Position numbers and translations under genes: made by a program. A stretch of DNA of 64,000 bases, taken from assembly GCF_965363235.1 (NCBI RefSeq), contig NC_134851.1, positions 37,724,321 through 37,788,320 on the forward strand, read 5' to 3'. Positions 12,971 through 24,700 of this stretch are shown one piece after another. The stretch is from Mytilus galloprovincialis. Taxonomy: Eukaryota; Mollusca; Bivalvia; Mytilida; Mytilidae. The notes beneath the pieces are model-generated. The model worked only from the letters and a program-made list of their open reading frames with translations, did not search any database and was not told the DNA's origin. How positions within the stretch are numbered: the stretch's first letter is position 1; each line of letters begins with the position of its first letter.

Positions 12971-14439
12971 GGCGAGTGACTTATTTCAAAATGACGCTTA
13001 GTTAACGACTTTAATGCACCCACCTAACACACGGCTGTATTATATATCATTCGAAAGCTGATAATCTGTACTTTCTGTTTTGCCCGGTCGTAAAAAAATC
13101 GTACGGTGCATTTTCTGTTAAATCAAGGTCAAAGGTCATGAAAAAAAAAATTATTATTGTACCCTAAAATTTTTCAAAAGATCATATGAACTTTATGGAA
13201 CATGATACATAATTTCCAAATCAAACAAAAAATAAGAAATTCGATGCGCAAAATTTCCCGAAAATTTAAATTTATCACAAATCCTAAAAAAATGAAAAAA
13301 ATTTCAAAAAGCAAAATATAGCTTGGGGAATCGATATTTGTATATCTGTTGACTCTTGTATTTCCAATTTCAATGGAAAATACGAGTCTAACATTGTCAA
13401 AAATTTTGAACTCTTTAGTGTGATGACATCATCTATATAGTGGAAAGTGAAGTTTCAAGATAATGATAGCTTCTTTTCAGTCGTGATCAGAAAATCTTGC
13501 ATGAAGTCATCCTTGTATGAAAAATGAACTAGTCATTCAAGCTATTCAGGAAGTCTAGTTGTAACTAGAATCTTTGCGTATAAATGGATATTTATTTCAA
13601 AATTATTCTTATTTTATGATTAATACATGTAAACAATGAACAACGCAATTCAAGCAATCAAGAAATCAAGTATCATTTATAATGTGTTTACTAGTTTTTT
13701 TAAATTCTTTGAAATTTCAATTTTCATCAATTTATTTTTATTTATTTTGGTCTAAATTTTCAATTCACATAAAATAAATAAAAAGGTCTTTTTACTACAT
13801 TATTGATAATGAAGCTACAAATCAAACAATTAGAAAAGTAAAAATTTCTTTATTTCAGACTGGTAGTTACAATGCAGATTGCAATCTCTTAGTTTCACCC
13901 CCTTTATTTCAAGCAATAATACGATTCGCGCACATATTTTTTTACTCTAAATTTTTCAGATTCTTAAGAATTTGTTTATTAAATCTTACATTAACCACAT
14001 ACAATGTTTAAATAGGAAGACATTCTTAAAAGCAGTGATTTCGCAGATGGCGGTATTTTGGGCAACTGTATGAGTTGTCATGATTTGCTTTTTGATTAGA
14101 AGTAAGCATACTTTTAGGAAATTTTAGGATGTCAAAAACTTCTTTGATAGTCATTACAGGGTATTACTTAGTTTAACGCTCTGCTAAAAGTTTAAATTGT
14201 TTGCATATGTGAATCAAGTATATAAAAGTTATATAATGCAATCAGGCTGAAATCTTCAAAAATATGCACTTATTCGTCCTTGGCCTTTGATCTCGATTTG
14301 ACGGAAATTGCACCGTACGAATTTTTTACGACCGGGCAAAACAAATAGTACAGATGTGTAGCTTTAAAATGATATATAATTTAGCCGTGTGTTAGGTAGG
14401 TGCATTAAAAATTTAATTTTTTGGGTAAAGTCACTCGCC
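12971..14439. mobile_element. 1.47-kb TIR element with about 170-bp inverted ends, TA target
   Basis: The element starts 'ggcgagtgac' and ends 'gtcactcgcc'. About 170 bases at each end are inverted copies of each other, sharing 'taacacacggct', 'ttttgcccggtcgtaaaaaa' and 'tcgtacggtgca'. It is flanked on both sides by TA (12969-12970 and 14440-14441), as expected for Tc1/mariner-type insertion. The 1.1-kb interior is AT-rich and has no frame long enough for a transposase, so this is a non-autonomous element. Superfamily assignment from a TA duplication alone is tentative. Confidence 0.75.
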
Positions 14440-14454
14440 TATATAAAAGAAGGG

Positions 14455-14670
14455 CGAAAGGTACCAGAGTGACCGTCAAACTCCTTAATCGAAAATAAAA
14501 TGACAACGCCATGGCTAAAATGAAAAAGACAAACAGACATGTAATAGTATACACAAGACACAACGTAGAAAACTAATGACTAAGAAACACGAACTTTACC
14601 AAAAACTGGGAGTGATCTCTGGTGCTCCAGAAGGGTAAGCAGATCCTGTTCCACATGTTGCTCATGTTAA
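14455..14670 (+). repeat. dispersed family 2 copy (well preserved)
   Basis: Starts beside the TIR element and runs through 'atgacaacgccatggctaaa', 'gacaaacagacat', 'aacacgaactttaccaaaaa' and 'gctccagaagggtaagcaga'. This copy shows the ancestral form of the segment that expanded into the 28-bp minisatellite at 37216-37635. Confidence 0.65.
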
Positions 14671-15312
14671 TACAAACCAGGTTATGTCGAATTTCATGAA
14701 AAAGGTGGTGGATTATAGTTACGTCGTAAGGGAACTTATCCGATATCATCTTTGAAACGGTTATTCAATAACGGTAAAATGCAATTAAACAACAAGTTTG
14801 TCAGTACAGTAAGACAAATGTGAAACTAAATGTCACAAATCAAACACATCCTTATTTGTAAATAAATTTGATTGTTTAAGAGATTTTAATTTGTAATCGT
14901 GTTTTACTATTGAAGGAACTATTTTTAACTTTTGAAACTCACAAACATCACCTCATACACAGGTTTATTGGAACAGTTTTAGTTGTGATAAAAATAATAA
15001 CTAAAGGGCGACAAAAAATAGGACGATGTTTGAACATGTTGTCGTACGTATTATTATTGCAGTGTAGAAATGTAAAACCTGTTTATTTTTGGATATTCTA
15101 ATTAGAGGAAAGTATTTAAAATGACAAAAAAGGCACGTCACGGAATAGTTTTAAAACAAAATCGTAACGAATTCGAAAAAATACCATTTGTTTTTCGTTG
15201 TCATACAAAAAGAGCGTGATATTTACATCTGAAAATGTCTGTTTCAAGTAGAGAATATTACGGAAGCGTATAAGGGACATAGAAAAAATTAAATTGGCAG
15301 TGAACTTTTTTT

Positions 15313-15488
15313 TCAAAGTCGAAATTTTGACATTTCAAATCTCAAAAATTTCGACTTTAATTCGAAATTTTAACCTATCTCATCTTGAAATTTTGACTTT
15401 CTAAACTCGAAATTTCGCCTTCTTTTAAACAAAAAATTTCAACTTTTTTTAAACTCAAAATTTTGACTTTTTTTTAACTCGAAATTTA
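15313..15488. repeat. degenerate short tandem repeat, 'actcgaaattttgactttt'
   Basis: Six or so imperfect units of about 25-32 bases built on 'ctcgaaattttgacttt', with one unit reversed near 15313-15350. AT-rich and non-coding. Confidence 0.5.
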
Positions 15489-15869
15489 TAACAGATGTTT
15501 TCCACACGTTCTGTTATAACGTTTGATTTATGTCAGTTTGTATGGACTTTCTTTTGGATTTGACTCTGAGTTCGGTATTCTCGTTATATTTTCGTACAAT
15601 TCATATCTAATAACCGATTAAAACGCTTCGGAATCACAAAATATATAAAGTGTCATTTTCATTTAAAATATGGTAAAACAAAAATCCTTTTACTTAGAAA
15701 TTTACCTTAGATTCATTCGAGCACTTATTATTAGTGGTGTTTATCAACCAAAGATGTGATTCGAAAACATTATCAGGATGCATAACATTAAAGTGATAAT
15801 GCAAAAAGAATGTCATACTGTTATTGTACGTAAAGTGTACTTTTAAGTACCAATATACTACCACTCGTG

Positions 15870-15926
15870 TTAGCTCTGTTGGAGAGTTGTCTCATTTTTG
15901 GCAATCAAACCACATCTCCTCACTTC
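15870..15926 (-). repeat. dispersed family 1 head fragment
   Basis: Contains 'gttggagagttgtctcattt' followed by 'ggcaatcaaaccacatctcc', the terminal segment of family 1 in reverse orientation. It sits just before the 76-bp array. Confidence 0.55.
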
Positions 15927-15980
15927 TATTTTTTTTTAATTTAAACTCTTTTCAAAATTTTACATCAATTAGTCAATCTT

Positions 15981-17176
15981 TAATTTTAGTTATCACAGAA
16001 CCAAACATCCAGACACTGATTAAGAAACCCTAGAGGTTTGAGTATCTAGAGATAACAAACTTTAGTTATAACAGTACCAAACATCCAGACACTGATTAAG
16101 AACCACTGGAGGTTTGAGTATCTAGAGATAACAAACTTTAGTTATAACAGTACCAAACATCCCGACACTGATTAAGAAACCCTGGAGGTTTGAGTATCTA
16201 GAGATAACAAACTTTAGTTATAACAGTACCAAACATCCAGACACTGATTAAGAACCACTGGAGGTTTGAGTATCTAGAGATTACAAACTTTAGTTATAAC
16301 AGAACCAAACATCCAGACACTGATTAAGAAACCCTGGAGTATCTAGAGATAACAAACTTTAGTTATAACAGTACCAAACATCCAGACACTGATTAAGAAC
16401 CACTGGAGGTTTGAGTATCTAGAGATAACAAACTTTAGTTATAACAGTACCAAACATCCAGACACTGATTAAGAAACCCTGGAGTATCTAGAGATAACAA
16501 ACTTTAGTTATAACAGAACCAAACATCAAGATACTGATTAAGAAACCCTGGAGGTTTGAGTATCTAGAGATAACAAATTTTAGTTATAACAGTACCAAAC
16601 ATCCCGACACTGATTAAGAAACCCTGGAGGTTTGAGTATCTAGAGATAACAAACTTTAGTTATAACAGTACCAAACATCCAGACACTGATTAAGAAACCC
16701 TTGAGGTTTGAGTATCTAGAGATAACAAACTTTAGTTATAACAGTACCAAACATCCAGACACTGATTAAGAAACCCTGGAGGTTTGAGTATCTAGAGATT
16801 ACAAACTTTAGTTATAACAGAATCAAACATCCAGACACTGATTAAGAAACCCTGGAGTATCTAGAGATAACAAACTTTAGTTATAACAGTACCAAACATC
16901 AAGACACTGATTAAGAAACCCTGGAGGTTTGAGTATCTAGAGATTACAAACTTTAGTTATAACAGAACCAAACATCCAGACACTGATTAAGAAACCCTGG
17001 AGTATCTAGAGATAACAAACTTTAGTTATAACAGTACCAAACATCCAGACACTGATAAAGAACCACTGGAGGTTTGAGTATCTAGAGATAACAAACTTTA
17101 GTTATAACAGTACCAAACATCCAAACACTGATTAAGAAACCCTTGAGGTTTGAGTATCTAGAGATAACAAACTTTA
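15981..17176 (+). repeat. tandem array, 16 copies of a 76-bp unit
   Basis: The unit contains 'aactttagttataacagtac', 'caaacatccagacactgatt' and 'gtttgagtatctagagata'. Counting the 'cactgatt' core gives 16 copies. Some copies lack about 7 bases ('gtttgag') and are 69 bp long. Variants such as 'aaccactgg' versus 'aaaccctgg' recur in a patterned way, indicating that blocks of units were copied together. There is no open frame across the array; 76 is not a multiple of 3. It is a satellite-like minisatellite. Confidence 0.95.
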
Positions 17177-17234
17177 CAAGGATATTTAAAACTAAAATAT
17201 AGTATCATATAATGAATGAAAACTGTTCTAACAT

Positions 17235-17430
17235 TTCACGCTTCCGGGGCACCTGAGATCATCCCCAGTTTTTGGTGGGATTCGTGTTGCTTAGACTATA
17301 GTTTTCTTAAGTCTTTTGTACTTTTATTTTTCTGTTTGTCTTTTTCTTTTTTAGCCATGACGTAGTCAGTTAATTTTGGATATATGTGTTTGATTGTCTC
17401 AGTAGTATCTTTCACCCCTCTCTAGATAGT
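17235..17430 (-). repeat. dispersed family 2 copy
   Basis: Follows the 76-bp array. Landmarks are 'cgcttccggggcacctgaga', 'tttttggtgggattcgtgtt' and 'agccatgacgtagtcagtta'. Confidence 0.6.
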
Positions 17431-17468
17431 ACCAAACTGTTAAATAGTGTCTGAATGTTTGGTACTTT
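17424..17468 (-). repeat. inverted fragment of the 76-bp unit
   Basis: Read on the minus strand this gives 'agtaccaaacattcagacac', which matches the core of the tandem unit upstream. It also begins with 'agtaccaaac' on the plus strand, so the fragment is nearly self-complementary. It lies about 250 bases beyond the array, separated from it by a family 2 copy. Confidence 0.6.
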
Positions 17469-17579
17469 TACTACAAAACACAACGTTCTTAATTTCAGTA
17501 TTCAAGTAAGAAAGAGGCAGAAGATACAAAACCCATAAGTTCAGAGAAACTAACAACGCCTTGGCGTATGTTTGTTTTG

Positions 17580-17825
17580 TTCATGCATCGTTGACAATGT
17601 AATGGAATTCGATGCGACTGTCATACAAGCGAGAGGTTTAGTTAGCTATAAAACCAGGTTCAATCCACCATTTTCTACATTAGAAAATACTTGTACTAAG
17701 TCAGGAATATGACAGTTGTTATCCGTTCGTTTGATGTGTTTGGACTTTTGATTTTGCCTTTTGATTTTAGACTTTCCCTTTTGAATTTTCCTCGGAGTTC
17801 AGTATTTTTGTGTTTTTACTTCTTT
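17580..17825 (+). repeat. dispersed family 4 copy
   Basis: Contains 'gaggtttagttagctataaa', 'accaggttcaatccaccatt' and 'gtcaggaatatgacagttgt'. This is one of the commonest non-coding repeats in mussel DNA as I know it. An inverted relative is at 31715-31945. Confidence 0.6.
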
Positions 17826-18019
17826 TTTTTTTTTTGGCATAAACTGAAAGACGACGAAATGACAAGTTTCAAAACACAACATAGAAAAATAAAGACTGAG
17901 CAACACGAGTTGGTATTCAAAATTGCTATAACCAATCAAAAGACGCGTTACATCCAGATTTAAATTATTTAAAATTGCTATAACCATATCCAGGATGGTG
18001 TTGTATGTTTCTTAAACGC

Positions 18020-18181
18020 TTATTTGATATTACATCTCTCTTTAAAAAACAACCCAAAGCTGGTTGATCCGTTCATTATATGATGTATTCTAATGCAATT
18101 ATTTTGTAACAATTGTTCTGATTGGATGACAGCAAGCGTAAAATTCTCTATCTCCTCGTCTGTAACTAGGGAAGCCGACAT
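18020..18181 (-). CDS. short unrecognised frame, possible exon or repeat-borne fragment
   Basis: From an internal ATG the minus strand encodes about 53 residues beginning MSASLVTDEEIENFTLAVIQ, rich in charged and helix-forming residues. Composition is more protein-like than most short frames here. No splice partner, family match or neighbouring exon was found, and it could equally be part of a dispersed element. Function unknown. Confidence 0.15.
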   Translation of the reverse strand: MSASLVTDEEIENFTLAVIQSEQLLQNNCIRIHHIMNGSTSFGLFFKERCNIK

Positions 18182-18466
18182 TTTGAATTTCGGAATGTAT
18201 TGACATGCTATTTCTACAATAATAAACAAAAAAACTCACTTGTTGCGCCTAAAAATCTTCTTTTTATCAAATTTTATTACATTTTGAAGCGGCACAGAAG
18301 CCATAAAACGCCCGGTGTTTATGTTTGACGCCGGAAGCATTACTATGACGTCACCTAGTGTAGGGACCAAAGAAGATAACATTTTTTCGCGGAATTTTCT
18401 TTAATGAAGATTTTACACTGAAATAATGATTGAAATTTAATAATGAACTTGTTTTGCATTAGAATA

Positions 18467-18632
18467 GAGATAACTGTATTGTATTTGAAGCTTTGCGGAC
18501 GTCCATCGGTAGTTTTACTCTCGCAAATACCCGTTTACCTGTCTCCGCTCCGCGTCGCCAGGTAAACTAAATTTGCGACAGTAAAACTACCGATGGACGT
18601 CCTTAAAGCTTCAAATACAATACAGTTATCTC
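18467..18632. mobile_element. 166-bp near-perfect hairpin (foldback element)
   Basis: The left arm starts 'gagataactgtattgtattt' and the right arm ends with its complement. About 62 bases pair with only three or so mismatches, followed by a second paired segment ('gtttacctg'/'caggtaaac') around a GC-rich loop of about 17 bases ('tctccgctccgcgtcgc'). The GC-rich core is unlike the AT-rich surroundings. It is probably a small MITE or foldback element; no clear target duplication is visible. Confidence 0.7.
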
Positions 18633-18744
18633 TTAATTCGCCTCATCAAAATTACCGTTTATATGTTCGCTCTGTATAAATGTAGTAAAAAAAGTAAAAT
18701 ATTCAAAGAAATATTCAAATTTAGTAATCGAAGACAAACTGGCA

Positions 18745-18900
18745 GCACCATGAAAAAAACGACCAAAGGTCAAACAACATACTTTTAAACGAAAACTTAG
18801 TTAAAAAAAACACCGTAAAACCTTGTGTAGATGCCGGTGCTTCGGAAGGGAAAGAATATTCTCTATGTGTGGCAACATCGTGTTGGTCATGTAAGTACAC
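18745..18900 (+). repeat. dispersed family 2 copy (diverged)
   Basis: Recognised by 'ccggtgcttcggaagggaaa' and the preceding 'ttaaaaaaaacaccgtaaaa'. It follows the usual family order at lower similarity. Confidence 0.4.
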
Positions 18901-19019
18901 ATTTAGTGATAAAGTTTATTTCGGTAATATACGTTTCAGACATTGGAGGAAATATTAAAGGAAAACAGTTAATTCGGAGTTTAGTATGACATCCATTATC
19001 ATTGAACTAGTATACATAT

Positions 19020-19170
19020 TTGTTAAGGAGCCAGCTGAAGAACTCCTCCGGATGCGGGATCTTTTCGCTGCATTGAAGACACATTGGTTGTCTTCGGCTG
19101 TTGTCTGCTCTATGCTCGAGTTGTTGTCTCTTTGACACATTCCCCATTTCAATTCTCAAATTTAGTTTCA
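19020..19170 (-). repeat. dispersed family 3 copy
   Basis: Landmarks are 'cctccggatgcgggatcttt', 'cattgaagacacattggttg' and 'gtctctttgacacattcccc'. Between 19170 and 20530 no gene or repeat was recognised; the sequence is AT-rich 3' flank of the gene on the minus strand. Confidence 0.6.
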
Positions 19171-20537
19171 CTGTCCTGCCGTCTAAAAATATGTGTAATT
19201 CGACGGGTGTCGTTTTTACAGAGAGTGTGTCTGTCATTACAAAAGCATCCATGGTCGTTTTCTGCGTTTTCTAAGGTTGCGGTTATTTTTATTGTGTCAT
19301 ATGATGGAAAATATTTTATGCTGCCTGTAATGATTTATAAATTATAAGATGTTTAATAAATGCTTGTTTTGATTTTTTTCTGTCTTGTTAAATTTCATTT
19401 TGTGTTATTTTTATTTTGTTATTTTTTTTAATTTTTTTTTGGAGAGGGGAGGGTTTACCATAAACATTAAACGTTTCCACGTATATATATACAAATTGAA
19501 TAATAATTGGAAAAAACGGTAGTCATACTGACTACTTAGTCCTATTTCAGATAATTTGTATTAAACTTTTTACAATGCTAAATCAAACAATATCATTAAG
19601 ACACAAATCGGTTTCAAATAATAATTTTTATTTTCATATTCCCCACCTCCATGCATGTACATGATTGTATTTTCATTATTGTTCCATGAATCAATTAACT
19701 GGTGAACTATAATGTTTCAATAAAATGTTCCTGTTTAACCCGTAACAATACCTACACCTGAAGCAACATGTAATCATGTATTGTCTGGTAATATTAATGA
19801 TTTAAAAAATAAATCAGAATTAGTTTTATATATAAAAGTAGCATATAATAACATTTCATAAACATTTCATTTGATTTTATGATAATGATTGGTTGAGGCA
19901 TTCCAAAAGTTACATTTTACATTTTACTCCTGCATACAATGCAATATCAAAGACTTCCAATGACCTCCGTGACAACATTTGACCAATGCATAAAAAAGGT
20001 TTTCCTCGAAATGTCATTATAAAATTAATACATTTTTGTAATTTTATAGTTTTTCAAATTAAAGCGTTGAACGAGCGACTTTTTGTTTGCAGCGCTTTCG
20101 CTTCTTCCAAAATGTGCTTCGGTCAACACTTGTATATCGTTATAAAATGCAAAAAGCAGTGTTAGAAAATATAGCTAATGCTTACAAAATTATATTGGAA
20201 TGCTTTTATGTTGCCAAAGTAACAATTTTGAATTTAATAAATCAATATTTTCAGTCTATATACCTTATCATTTGTATAAATGCTTACAGTGCATTAATCT
20301 ATATACAAATGAAGCGTCAAAGCAAAGTTGATTGATGTAGAAGATTACTATTTTCAAATTTGGAATAATGTAAAAGGCAATCTTCACATTTTGTACGGTC
20401 CTTTGATGAAAGTGATTTAATCAATAGATGTAGTAATGACTAATCTGGTCCCCTTTTCCTTTTGTCCCTTGTACCAAATAATTTATAAATGTCAAAGTGG
20501 TAATCAGTCTTAACACAATAATTATTAGTTGCATCAA

Positions 20538-21788
20538 TCATGATTCCTTAAAATCCTCCAGTAGGTAATTTAAGTCATATGTCTTTGTATTCAGGCCGAG
20601 GGCATTGCAAATATTGGTCAATTTTCTTTTTGATCTTTTTATGTTCAAATTTACATCCACAACTGCTATGTTGCAAAATGGTTCCTCCTCGTCTGCACTT
20701 CCGCAATCTTCCAAAGAAGCCTCGATCTGGTTATACCGTACAGCTTTCTTTTGAATCAGTGTATTCAACAAATTCAAATTGTTTGGATTTTTCAATTGTT
20801 GTTTGTGAGCGGATGGAACACACATTGTTCCCAGTATGGTGCATCGTGGTTCATGCTTATTAATCACTGGTCTTATGCCTAATGAAATCATGAAAGCATA
20901 AAGTAAAATATCATGTCCATAACAAGTCTTTATCCAGTCACGAAGATAAAAACCACCCATTCGAGCATTAATTTCAATCAGTTTTGGTCCTGTATTTGTC
21001 ATTTTCATTTCAACGTTAAAAACACCATCAACGAGTCCAATTTCTGTACAGCACTGATATGCAGCAATTATCAGCTGACCTTTTCTGTCCAATGGTAAGC
21101 ATGTTGGCATTAATGCCGTTGTTTCTGTGTACGAGCCATTTCTAGCTGGTCCATTATCCGAGACAAATGCGGTAATGAGCTGCCTCTGGAAGATGACCAC
21201 ATCCACGTCATGTTCTGTACCGTCGATATTCTCCATCAGCATGACGTCATTTCCGTATCCGAGTCCAATACCAGGGTGATCCGCCTCCGATCGAAGATGA
21301 TTCTTTATTTGTTGGTATGTATTGGTACACTCTATACGGTCACGGACTGGTTTAACTCCTACAGCGCTAGACCCATACTCTAATTTCAATACTGCAGGTA
21401 TCCCCACGTGGTCTATTGCTTTATCTATGTCCGATTCACTTTTAACTGGGTGGCACTTGCTAGTATAAAGATACGTTCTGGGAAAATGCGGAATATCTCC
21501 TGTTTTGGTTCTTAATACGTTTTGTGTCCAGCTTTTCATTTTGGCAATTTGGGCTGCTTGCTTTCCTGGTCCATTTAATTTCAGTGTTTCGCAAACTGTT
21601 GCTGCTAATGGACCACAGTCTTCCCAAAAGGTAACACAGCCATCAACCGCCAACCCTCTCTCTTTAAGAAGCTTTATAATGTATGTAGCATGGTCTTCGT
21701 CATGTTTGTGGTCGAGGAAATTGTACTGAATAAAATGCGAAGCCTTAGAGGCAGCACACGTCGAATCGTCAGGATCAACTAGAACAAC
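20538..21788 (-). CDS. CARNS1: CARNS1-like copy 1, last exon (ATP-grasp domain)
   Basis: Acceptor 'tatag' sits just before 21788 and the stop codon is at 20538-20540. It codes about 416 residues: the end of the preATP-grasp region, then the ATP-grasp fold with TGDIPHFPRTYLY, the nucleotide lysine in AVLKLEYGSS, the EHDVDVVIFQRQ strand, and the EINARMGGFYLRDWI metal site. The carboxyl tail ends DFKES. It is 12 bases longer than its counterpart in copy 2. Confidence 0.92.
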   Translation of the reverse strand, partial: VVLVDPDDSTCAASKASHFIQYNFLDHKHDEDHATYIIKLLKERGLAVDGCVTFWEDCGPLAATVCETLKLNGPGKQAAQIAKMKSWTQNVLRTKTGDIPHFPRTYLYTSKCHPVKSESDIDKAIDHVGIPAVLKLEYGSSAVGVKPVRDRIECTNTYQQIKNHLRSEADHPGIGLGYGNDVMLMENIDGTEHDVDVVIFQRQLITAFVSDNGPARNGSYTETTALMPTCLPLDRKGQLIIAAYQCCTEIGLVDGVFNVEMKMTNTGPKLIEINARMGGFYLRDWIKTCYGHDILLYAFMISLGIRPVINKHEPRCTILGTMCVPSAHKQQLKNPNNLNLLNTLIQKKAVRYNQIEASLEDCGSADEEEPFCNIAVVDVNLNIKRSKRKLTNICNALGLNTKTYDLNYLLEDFKES

Positions 21789-24700
21789 CTATATTATAAT
21801 GAATATATAGAAAATATCAATCTTTAAGTTTTCAATGTAAATTCATGCCAGGTTTGGCAATGTGGTAGGGTTACAACTTTTGTTCAAGATATCAATGATA
21901 ATAAGAATTTATTATGAATATAAAATGCGGGGTTTTCTCGCTGTGTTGAAGACTAGTTGGTAGCCTTCGGTTGCGTTCTGCTCTTTGATCGGGTTGTTGT
22001 CTCTTTGACATATTCCCCATCTCCATTCTCAATTTTATACGTGAGCCAATGCTTTGTGTTGAAGGCCCTACAATTGTTCAAGTTTTACACACTGTGAGTT
22101 GAATTGAGATTTTGCTCATTTGCAGATATATACTACCTCATCTTCTTATTTCTATCTAAAATACTTACACCAAGACATTATCAACACGATAGACATCATA
22201 ACAAATTATCATACATATTGCGTAAAGCCTTCAAACATTGTGAGTGTTTTGAAAACTGTGGTTTATCTTTTTCTATTTTGTTTTTCACCAGTGTATTTTC
22301 GACTTATAAGTTTGAATGTCCTTTCAGTTCTTACATCTCTCCCTTAAATATCAAATGACTTACATTGATACCAAACGATTTATAGCTGTCCCAAATAAAC
22401 ATTTTGCTAAAACCTCCAGCTCCGATTACAAGAACAGTTTTGTCTTGCATGGCGAACAGCTGAGAACGTCTTATCATGGTCTCCACTAGTGGTTTCACTG
22501 CTTCTCCTTGTCTATGGGGGTTCAAGAATTCAAACAACTGACAATTGATGGTACAGTCATGACTGTTTACTTCTATTCCGACTGGTTCCATTTGTCCGTT
22601 TACCATTCCAAGAACGTAGTCTATACCTATTAGACATAATTACGAAATATCACATATGAATCATAACTTCAAAGAATTTTTTTTTTTTTTTTTTTTTTTT
22701 TATTATTTTTTTTTTTATCTATTACTAGAAACATAATTAACATGACGGGTGTCACATGTGAAGCAGGAGCAAACGAGATTACCTCGGTTTTGTCGTAGAG
22801 TTGTTTTTCTTGGTCTTAACTTTTCTAAACATTGCTTCATTTGTGGTCTTTTTAAACCAGTGTATAAACTTATGTTTCTCAGTTTTACGTGTACGTTTTT
22901 TTTCACTTTGAAAAGCCAAATAAAATAGATATGTTTTATCAAGACAAAAAACAAAGGAGATCTGAACGTTCAAAGGTGTTGAGTCAGTAATATGACACAT
23001 CCTATAGAAAATATCAAAGGAACATTAAAAATACAAAATAAAAGACGACATACCGATAAGATCCGTTTGAGCTCCGACACCTCCTCTTAAATCTGTTGAA
23101 AGCGTACGTTCAAATGCAATAATACTATCCATGATCTTTTCCGAACCTTGGGATACAGTATTTAGTAGTCGCTTTATTTCTGTTTTATCCATGTTCCACA
23201 TTTGCATTGTTGTTTCGAATGAATGGGGAATAGTGTTGTCGCCATTGATTGGTTGATTTTTCAGACCTATCCCACAAACCATCTGTGTTGCAATTGGTGT
23301 ATCGTCTATTCTCCTACATACATTGGTCCTCAATCTGAACGAATAATCAGCTGAAAAGATTCAATATTATTTGCTTAACACTGAATGTAAAGTCAAGTTC
23401 AACTTATTTCATTGTAGGCAGATATCTCAAGTCTAATATGAAATAAAAAGTGTTATGTGTGTTTCGTGTTAAGTATACAGTACACTCGTAATCAAAAGTA
23501 TCTGGTAAACTGGAATACGGCTGATGACAGATACAAACAGCCCACAATTGTCAAAAAAATCGTTTAAACGTGGCCGAATTTTAACACTGCCAAAACACGT
23601 TAAAAATGTGAGCAAAGGGTAGAAATTGTTGAATTACATCTGGTCTAGCTTGCAATTATATACTGCAACAAAACATTTCTGTGTCTCTGCTATACAGAGT
23701 TACGAAATTAAATTATAAAATCATACATCGAACGTGCATTCAGTAGAACTATTTGTTGAAACATTTTGCACGTGGACTCTTACATTTCTACTGAAGGTGA
23801 TACAACTGTCTATTGTAAATATATCCTATTATCAGTCAGAGTAAAGGCTATGTTCTGCTGTGCCTCCTGTAGAAAGGAGGTTGTAATTTGGACATGTTTT
23901 TAAACCATTGACTTGGTTTCATAAATGTGGACACATTTGGACGTTTTCAAAAATGTACACAGTTGGGTCCTGGTGTAAGGACACGTCACGTTAAGGGCAT
24001 ACGATACAGTTACAGGGAAGGTAACGGCGTTGCTAACGTAATTTGTTATTTTCGCGACGTCAAACTGTGAGATATCGGGAAAAGATGCATTTTTCGACTG
24101 ATTTTTATCATTCAAACTGATTTAATTTGAAAACGAGTTCATGGACCCCTATTTTTCAAAACGGCCTTTTGTTTCATTTTGCAGGGAGATTATGTGACCC
24201 AAATTTTATAAAACTGTAAATAGAGGATTTTTTTTAATTGTGATAAACATGCAGTAAAAAATTACGTTTTTTCCTCAATTCATGAACATTTGATAAATAT
24301 GAGTTATTTCTGATAAAAAAATTGCATATTTTTTAAGGATATTTATAAAATACAGAAATTACCCATTTTTTTAACAAAAAACAATTTGTTTTTATCTTTT
24401 ATAACAAAAAAGTTATGTCTTTCTTTCGAAAAAGAAATTACGGCCACAAATCTGAATTTCGAGCAAATATACAAAATTTCGACCTCATTTAACTCAAAAA
24501 GTAGCACATGAAGGTATATTTTTTATTACATATTTGATTTAATCAGGTAAAAAATAGCCTATATGGAAATTTTCATGAACTTGTTAATACAGCATCAAAA
24601 CTGTATCGTATGCCCCTAAGTTAAGCGCCAAAACCCATTGAAACATGTTTCGACAAACAGTGACGTTGACTTGGAACGTTTTGAGGATTGGACTTTTGAA

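Noticed and set aside
12971..14439. Autonomous Tc1/mariner transposon
   Set aside because: No transposase-length frame or DDE motif was seen between the inverted ends.
15981..17176. CRISPR-like regular repeats
   Set aside because: Units are contiguous without variable spacers, and the setting is an intron-rich animal genome. The same holds for the 28-bp and 16-bp arrays.
20087..20335. Small plus-strand gene next to the first CARNS1-like gene
   Set aside because: AT-rich chance frame without recognisable features or splice context.
20579..21098. Plus-strand frames opposite the ATP-grasp exon (also 44721-45011 and 49475-49699)
   Set aside because: They are shadows of well-supported minus-strand exons.
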